64,000 nucleotides of DNA, taken from Hyphomicrobiales bacterium (GTDB lineage: Bacteria > Pseudomonadota > Alphaproteobacteria > Rhizobiales > Rhizobiaceae). The position numbers and the translations under genes were made by a program. The notes beneath the pieces are model-generated. The model saw only the letters and a program-made list of their open reading frames with translations. It was not told the origin of the DNA and did not search any database. The stretch is taken from NCBI GenBank assembly GCA_900467685.1, contig UBQX01000025.1, positions 62,001 to 126,000 on the forward strand. Direction: 5' to 3'. This document shows, piece after piece, positions 25,201-34,200 of this stretch (its first letter is position 1; the number at the start of each line of letters is the position of its first letter).

Positions 25201-28200
25201 CGCGTGGCGGATACCAACTTTACAAATCTCGACCAATGGGCGCTGGCGACCGGGCTCGACGAGGACAGCCTTGCCGGAACACCCGGCTTCATCAACGCGG
25301 CGGCAAACGACTACCGCCTTTCGTCGTCGTCCATTGCCATCGACCGCGGCGATCCGCTGTCGCCCTACCAGAACGAACCCGGCCGCAACGGGTCGCGCGT
25401 CAATATCGGTCACCTCGGCAACACGGCGCTGGCGACCGAAGGACAGGCGGAATCCGTTCAGGTTCTGTCGCCCAATGGGCTTGAGAAGTTCGAGCGCGAT
25501 CAGGCGATGCAGATCACCTGGCGGACGAGCGGCTATGCGCTGGAAGAGTTGATCGGCCTCTATGCCACGAATTTCGGGCGGTATTCCGACCCGACGACCG
25601 TCATAACAGGCGAGCAGAGCTGGGCCGCCTGGCAAGGCATTCGCCCGGTCACCAATAGCGGAAGCTATATTGGTCTATCGGCCGGCACTGCACTGGACCT
25701 GTCGGCAACACCGGGAATTCCCGAAGCGATCTTCCGCACCCAGGCGACGGGCGACGGCGGTGCAGGTAACGCGCTGTCCTATTCCGTCAACGTTGCGAAC
25801 GGAACCTATCGCCTGCGGCTCTATTTCGCGGAGATCTACTACTACAGCCGTGGCGGGGCCGATATCGTCATCGAAGGGGCGGTTCGGACGGAGAACTACC
25901 GTCCTGGAGTTGCCGCCGGCGGCATCAACCGCAGCACCAGCATGACCTATGACGTCACTGTGACGGACGGCAAGCTCGACCTTTCCATTGTCGCGCGTGG
26001 CGGCGATGTGACCATGCTGGCGGGCTTCGAAATCTCCAAGGTGACTGGCGTTGCGCCGCAGACTGCACGCGTGGAAGTTTCGCCGGATAATGGTACCACC
26101 TGGGTTCTCGTGGCCGCCGACGCGGTCATGGACCGCTACGGCTATGGCAGCACTGTCTGGTCGACCGGGTTCGACACCAATGCGAGCACCGTCCTGGCGC
26201 GCGTCACCGTCGGCAACAGCCGCGATGTCTCCGACAAGCCGTTTACAACGACCAATGCCGGTCGCTTCTTCTATGTCGATGATGCTTCGAACAGCGGCGA
26301 CCAATACACGCCTGGCGCCATCGGCGACAACCTGAACTCGGGCAAGACGGCGGACCGGCCGATGGCCTCGCTCGAGGCGCTGCTGCGCGCCTACAAGCTG
26401 CAGGCCGGGGATGTCGTCTATGTCGATACGGGCAACTACACCCAGCTTTACGATATCGTTTTCGGCACCGAGGACACCGGCTCCGGCACGGACGCTGCTT
26501 CGCGGTTGCGCATCCAGGGTCCGACCGGGGCCGCACAGGGCGTGCTGAACCGCGACGCGAGCGGGCTGGACACGGCTGTCTTCCGCTTCACAGGCGCAGA
26601 TTTCGTCACTATCTCCGATCTGGAAATCACCGGCGCGCGCAATGGCGTGTTCTTCAACTACAATGCCGGCTCCAACGGCGTTTCATTCCTCAATAGCCAG
26701 ATTTACGGCAACGCAAACGCGGGCATTTCCTTCGATTCAGCAGGCGGTTCGCAGATCAATCAGAATTTCGAGGTTGGCGGGACGCGCATCTTCAACCATG
26801 CCAACGGTTACGGGATCTATAGTTACTACTCGACCGCCAACATGCATGTTCACGACAGCGAAATCTTCGGGAACAACTACGGCATTCAGCTCTACGGGAC
26901 GCAGGGCGGCGTGGTGACAAACTCCATCATCCGCGATAACGAATACGGTGCCTATCTGTATTCGCAGGACGGGGGCATGGTCGTCAGCGGGAACCGGTTT
27001 GCAAACAATCGCAATTCCGGCATGGAAATCCTCGGCGGTACGGTCCGCGACAATATCGTCTCCGGCTCGGCATCCTACAGTTACAGCATTGGTATCCGGG
27101 CCACCAACGTGTCCGCTCGTGTCATGGTGCTCGACAACATCGTCTTCGACAACACGACGGGGATCGCCTCGACCGGAAACGCGCTGATCGATGGCAACCG
27201 CATCTTCCGCAATGCGCAAAGTGGCGTGCGGATCGACGGGCAGAATGTGACGGTTCAGGCCAACCGGATCTATTCCAACCTGACCGGCATTTCCTCGACT
27301 TACACGTCGCTCGACGCCCGGATTCTGTCCAATCTGATCTATGCGAACGCCGATGCCGGCATCAGCTTCAGCAATGCCGGCACGAATACCGAAATCATCG
27401 CCGGCAACACGATCTACCAGTCGGTCGGCGACGGGATCATTCTGGCCGGGAATTCGCCGAACGCGCAGGTGGTCTCCAACATCCTATGGAACGATCTCGG
27501 CCGGATTCTCAACATTTCAACGGCTGCACAGTCTGGCCTGGTACTGGGGACAAACCTGTTCTATCGCGGGCTTTCCGGTGCTGCCAATGTCGCGGTCTGG
27601 GGCAGCACGGCAGCGGCTTCGCTTGCCAATTTCCGCACGGTTTCGGGCCTTGCGCAGGCGGGCAGCCTCGAAGGCGATCCGACCTTCATCGACATCAACG
27701 GGTCCGACAATGTGCTGGGCGGGGCAGATACGGCGACGGGCGGCGGTGCGGACGACAACTTCGGCCTCAAGCGCGGCTCCATTGCCATTGATGCGGGCGA
27801 GGGCTTTACCGATCGGCGCACCGACTTCCTCGGCCTGCCGCGGTCGAACGATCCCTCGGTTGCCGATTCGGGTGCGGGCTTCGCGCTCTACCAGGAGGCG
27901 ACGTCGGCCGGATCGAGCTTCAATCCCGCCGGCGGAACGGCCCTTAACCTGAGGACAACATTCGGGTCGCAGACGGTCACCCTGCCGTTCTCCTTCAATT
28001 TCTACGGGACGAATTACAATACGATCTACGTCAACACGGACGGCTATATCGATTTCGTCCAGAATCAGCCCTATGCGCTCGACAGCACGGACGAATTGCG
28101 AAACCGCGTTCGCATCGCGCCTTTCTGGGAAGAGACGCTCTACACCTATGGCAATTCGGCCAATGATGTCTTCGTTGACAAAAGCGTTGCTGACCAGATC

Positions 28201-31200
28201 ACCGTGCGCTGGAATGCCAGTTCGACCCTGGCCGGCACGCCGCAGGCCAATTTCTCGGCGACGCTCTTTGCCGACGGCCGCATCCGGTTCGATTATGGCT
28301 CCGGCAACCAGGGCATGACGCCGACAATCGGCTTGTCTGCAGGCAACGGCTATACCTTCGTATCGGCAGGCTATAGCGGAAGCGGCGCGCTCCAGAACGC
28401 CGCCTCGCTGACCTTCACGCCGAACGTCACCGAAGGCCTCGACTATTTCGATATCGGCGCTATCGAGTTCCAGGGCGCGTCGAACGATGCGACCCCGCCG
28501 ACCGTCACCTCCATTCCGGTCCTGCCGTCGGAAGGCGGGTCGACTGCCGCTGCGTTCAACCGTATCTCCATCGGCTTCTCCGAAGCCCTGGAGCAGATCA
28601 GCGCCTTGTCTTCAGCAAACTATGAGCTGCGCTATGCCGGTCTCAACGGCATATTCGGGGATGCAGATGACAGGTCGATTGCGCTGAAGCCGAGCTATTC
28701 CTTCCCGGAAACGGCGCTGGTTCTCGATCTCGTCAACGGCCCGCTGGCCGACGGGCGCTACCAGCTGATCATTCGTGGTGCCGAAGACCGTGCGGTCTAC
28801 GACACGGCCGGCAATCGGCTCGACGGGGACGATAACGGCAGCGCCGGTGGTGATTTTATCCGCAACTTCATTGTGGACCGTTCGGTGAACCGCGCGCCGG
28901 TGGCAACGCCGGCAGCCGTCACGCTGGCCGAGGATGGCAGCCTCTCCATCCAGCTTGGCGCGACGGATGCGGACTCCGATCCGCTGACCTTTGAACTGAT
29001 CGAACTGCCGCAGCACGGCAGCCTTTCCAACTTCGAGGCGGCGACGGGCCGGGTGACATACCGGCCGGACGCGAATTATCACGGCACGGATTCCCTGCGT
29101 TTCCGCGTCAGCGACGGCAAGCTCGGCGTCGGCGAAGCGCTTGTGACGATCACGGTCACACCGGTCAATGACCGGCCGGCAGGCAATGCGCAGACCGTGA
29201 GCGCCATTGCCGGCGAGGAGCGGACAATCATCCTGTCGGGCAGCGACCTTGAAACGGCGCCTGCCGCACTCGTCGCCTCCATTGCTACCGGTCCGGCGCA
29301 TGGCACTCTAGTGCTCGATGCGGGCAACGTGGTGCGCTATGTCGCCTCACCGACCTATTCCGGCACGGACAGCTTCACCTTCCGCATGCGCGACAGCGGC
29401 GATCCGGCTGGCTCTACAGGCAATGCGGTGGACAGCGATCTCGTCACCGTCATCATCAACGTCACGAACCCGAACGATGCGCCCGTCGCCGTGCGTGACG
29501 ATCTGACCGCCACGGTCGATGTTCCGCTGGACATTCCGGTCGGCATTCTGCTTTCGAACGATCGCGATCCCGACGGCACGACGCCGTCCGTCACAGATGT
29601 CTTCGGCGCCGTCAATGGTACGGTCGTGCTTACCAATGGCGTGGTCACCTTCACGCCAGCCGCCGGCCATATCGGTTCGGCCAGCTTCCAGTACCGGATT
29701 TCCGACGGCGAGTTCACGTCCACCGGCGAAGTTCGCATCACTGTCGAGCCGTTCAATGCGCCGCCGGTCGCCGATGACGATCTGGTTTCGGGCAACGAAG
29801 ACCAGCAGGTCGTCATTCCCTTCGCGACGCTGCTTGATGGCGACAGCGACCTGGAAGCCCAGCCGCTCTCGGTTCTCGGTGTCGTTGCGGGGTCCGCGAC
29901 GGGCGGCATCGTGACCTTCGATCCGGCAAACGGACGCATCGTCTTCACGCCCAATGCCGATTTGAATGGCGATCAAGGCTTCGACTACATCCTGTCTGAT
30001 GGCGGACGCACCGATATCGGTCATGTGACGGTGAGGCTTGCTCCCGCCAATGACGCGCCGACCGCCGGCGCAGTCTCCGCAACGACGACAGAGGACAATG
30101 CCGCGACGATTTCCGCCGCCACATTGCTGGCAGCTACCGCCGATATCGATGGCGACGCGCGCACGCTGGTGAGCGTCGGCAATGCTGCATCGGGCACCGT
30201 GCAACTGGCCGGTGGCGTCGTCACCTTCATGCCGGCTGCCAATTTCTTCGGCTCCGCCGGGTTCGACTACACCGTCAGCGACGGCAAGGGTGGCACCGCG
30301 ACCGGTCGCGTCACCGTGACGGTCACACCGCTCAACGATGTACCCGTGGCTGTTGCCGACAGCATCAACGGGACCGAGGACATTGCGCTGACCATTGGCG
30401 CAGCCGGGCTCGCTGCAAACGATAGCGATGTCGATGGCGATGTCCTGACAGTGACGTCCGTTTCCGATGCCATCGGCGGCACGGTTGCCCTCAATGGGAC
30501 GCAGATCATCTTCTCGCCGGTTGCCAACGTGACTGGGCCCGTCAGCTTCCGCTACACCGTTTCCGACGGCCACGGCGGTTCGTCCAGTGCACGCGTCACG
30601 ATCACGCTCGCTGCCGTCAACGATGCGCCGGTGGCCGTCGACGATAGCCTGAGCACCAACAACCGCACCGCGCTGGAGATCACCCGTGCGGCTCTGCTTG
30701 CCAATGACAGCGACGTCGATTCCAGTATCAGCGTGACCGATCTGGTTACGAATGTCGTGGGTGGCAGCGTGCAAGTTCTTGCAGACCGGTTCGTCTTCAC
30801 GCCCGATCAGGGGTTCGTCGGGCTTGGCGGCTTCACCTATCGGGTGACCGATGGCCTGCTGTCAGCGAACGGCCGTGTCAACATAACCGTCGGCGAGGGC
30901 AATCGCGCGCCTGTCGCGGCCAATGATGCGTTCTCGACTTCCGAAGACGATGCGCTGGTCTTCAACGCGGCGGATTTGCTGGCCAACGATACGGATGCCG
31001 ATGGCGATGCGCTGACGATCACGCTCGGCGCGGTACAGAACGGAACGGTTACGGAAACCGCGCCCGGGGTCTACCGTTTCAAGCCGGCGGCCAATTTCAA
31101 CGGCAATGCAAGCTTCGCTTACACCATCTCCGACGCGCTTGGCGCGCAGTCGCAGGCGGTGGTGACGATCAGCGTTTCGCCCGTGAACGACGCCCCGGTG

Positions 31201-34200
31201 CCGGGCTCGGATGCCGCGACGACCGATGAGGACACCACGATCCGCATCCGGTTCTCGACGCTTCTGGCAAATGACCTCGACGTCGATGGGGACACGCTGC
31301 GCATCGTTTCCTTCAGCAATGCCAGCGGTGGCAGCATTGGGGATCTCTGCTTCCCCTGCGGACGCGTCGATTTCGTTCCCGATGCCAATTTCTACGGGGT
31401 GGCCGGTTTCGATTACACAGTCGAAGACGCGGCCGGCGTCCAGCGCACTGCGCATGTCACGGTCACCGTCAATGCCGTGAATGACGTACCAAGGGCGGTT
31501 GATGACACTATCAACGTCCTGGGTAGCGGCCTCGTCGAAATCGATCCCGCGATCATCACGGCGAACGATACGGATGTGGAAGGCGATGAACTGTCGGTAA
31601 CGGCGGTTTCCAATCCGCTCAACGGCACTGTCGCGCTCGTGGACGGCAAGATCCGCTTCCAGCCGTCTGCCGGCTTCTTTGGCGCAGCGGGCTTCGACGT
31701 GACCATATCCGATGGCGCCGGCGGGGTTGCAACAAGCCATGTGACCGTCAATGTGACGGCGGTCAATACTGCACCGGTTGCCGTAAACGATCTCATTACC
31801 CTGCGTTTCGGTCAGCCACTGGTCATCACGGCGGCCATGCTGACGGGGAATGACAGCGATGCTGACGGCGACACGTTGAGCCTGGTCTCGCTCTCCGCGC
31901 CGTCCATCGGGACTCTTTCGCCGCAGGCTGACGGCAGCTTCATCTTCAATGCGCCGGCACTTAACAGCGCGGATGTGACGATGAATTACACGATCAGCGA
32001 CGGACGAGGCGGCACCGGCACGGGCATGCTGACCGTCCGTCCGCAGGCAAATCGTGCCCCGACCGTGACACCTACAACGGCGACGATCGCCGAAGACACG
32101 CCGCTCGTTGTCTCGATCGCCAGCCTGCTCGCCAATGTCGGCGACGCCGATGGCGATCCCCTGTCGCTGGTCTCGGTTCGCGGCCAAAACGGCACGGCGG
32201 CGATCAATCACGTCGCGGGGACCGTGACGTTCAGGCCCAACGTGAACTTTAACGGTGCCGCGAAGCTCTTCTATAGCGTCAGCGACGGCCGTGTCAGCAC
32301 CGAGGGACGTGTCGATGTGAACGTTTCACCGGCGAATGACGCACCCTCTGCCAGTACGGTTTCGATGATCGGCAGATTGGGCCAGACGCTCCGCGTCGAT
32401 CCGTCGACCCTCCTTAGCCGCGCCATGGACATCGACGGCGACGCCTTGACGATTTCAGCGGTATCGCCGCGCTTTGGCGGGACGGTCTCTATTGAGGCCG
32501 GCACCGGCTTCATTCTCTTCACGCCAACCTCGGTGGGAGTAACCAGCTTTAAGTTCACGGTCAGCGACGGATCCCTGTCCACGACGGCAATCGCTGCGGT
32601 CTCGGTTCCCGCGATGGCCGTCATCGATACTGTCAACACGACCCAAAATACCCCCATCGTCCTCGACGTTGCCACCCTGCTGGCGAACGACGTCGGAGCG
32701 CCGGGGGATCAGGTTGTCTTTGTCGGGGTTTCCGGACCGAGCAATGGCAGCGTCTCCTACGATGCTGCAGCCGGTACTATAACGTTCACGCCCAAAACGG
32801 ACTTCAGCGGACGCGCCTTGTTCCGTTACACCGCCACCTTCGGCGGCGTTGCCTCGACTGCGGTCGTGAATGTTCTTGTCGCGAACGCCGATATTCCTCT
32901 TCCGCAACTGGATACCGTGCGAACCGTGGCCGGCCAGCCTGTCGCGATGAACACCGCATCGCTTGTCGCAAACGATGCCCATTCTCCCGGAACGACGCTG
33001 AGGATCACGGGGGTCGGCAATGCCTCGAACGGCAGCGTTGCACTCAACGCCGGCACGATCACGTTCACGCCGACGGCGGGCTTTATCGGTACGGCTTACT
33101 TCAACTACACTGTCACAAGCGGAGGACAGCCTGCCACGGGTCAGGTGCGCGTGCTGGTCGGCGCAAACGCGGTACCGGTCGTGGTTGCACGCGAATTCAC
33201 AATGGCTGAGGATGCGTCCCTGACGCTTTCCGAGGCCCAGCTCCGAACCGCGTTCCGGGATCCAGACGGCGCGACGCTCAGCGTCGTCTCGGTGGGCAAT
33301 CCGCTCGGTGGGACGATCAGTTTCGATCCGGTTTCCCGTCAGGCTGTGTTCAAGCCTGCCGCAAATTTCAATGGTCGCGCGAGCTTCGATGTCACCATCA
33401 GCGACGGCGTGAACCAGATCACGGGCACAATCGGCGTGAGGGTGACGCCGGTCGATGATCGGCCGGTCACGCTGCCCTTGACATTGCAGGCAGTGCCGAG
33501 CCGGCCGCTCTCTGTCTCGGTGGCCACGCTCGTTGATCGCCTGGTCGATCCCGATGGCGAGACAATCAGCTTCCACCGTGTGGTGGGTGCCACGAACGGC
33601 AGTGCAAGCTACAATCTGGCGACCGGGATGCTGACATTCATCCCGACGACAGGTTTCGCCGGGGTTGCCTCCATCACCTACGAAGTCCTTAGCGGCGGCG
33701 TTGCAACGCAGGGCGTGCTGACCGTGAATGTCGATGCGGGCAATTCCGGGCGGTTTGATCGCGAAATCCAGGCCGGCATGGCAAATGGTGCGACGCTCGA
33801 TCTGTCGTTCGGAATGCTTGCCGGGCCTGCTCTCGATGCGGCAACTCCCGGTGGCCGGCTCGAAAGTGTCGGGACACCTGCCGTCGGAACGGTCACGATC
33901 CAAAGCGACGGAAGCCTGCGGTACATTGCGCCGGTTGGCTTCACCGGCCATGTCTTCTTTACCTACCGCGCGGTAGACCAAGCCGGCCTTGCTTCGACGG
34001 GTGAGGTTTCGATACTCGTGCGCGCCAACACGGCGCCAGTCGTTGCCGCGCGGACGGCCTCCACCGCCGAGGATACGCCTCTTGTCTTCACAATCGGCTC
34101 GCTTCTTGCCAATGCAAGCGATGCCGACGGCGACGCCCTCGTGCTGCTTTCCGCAGGCGCGACAAGCGGTGCGCGCGTCATTATCGACAGGACTGCCGGG

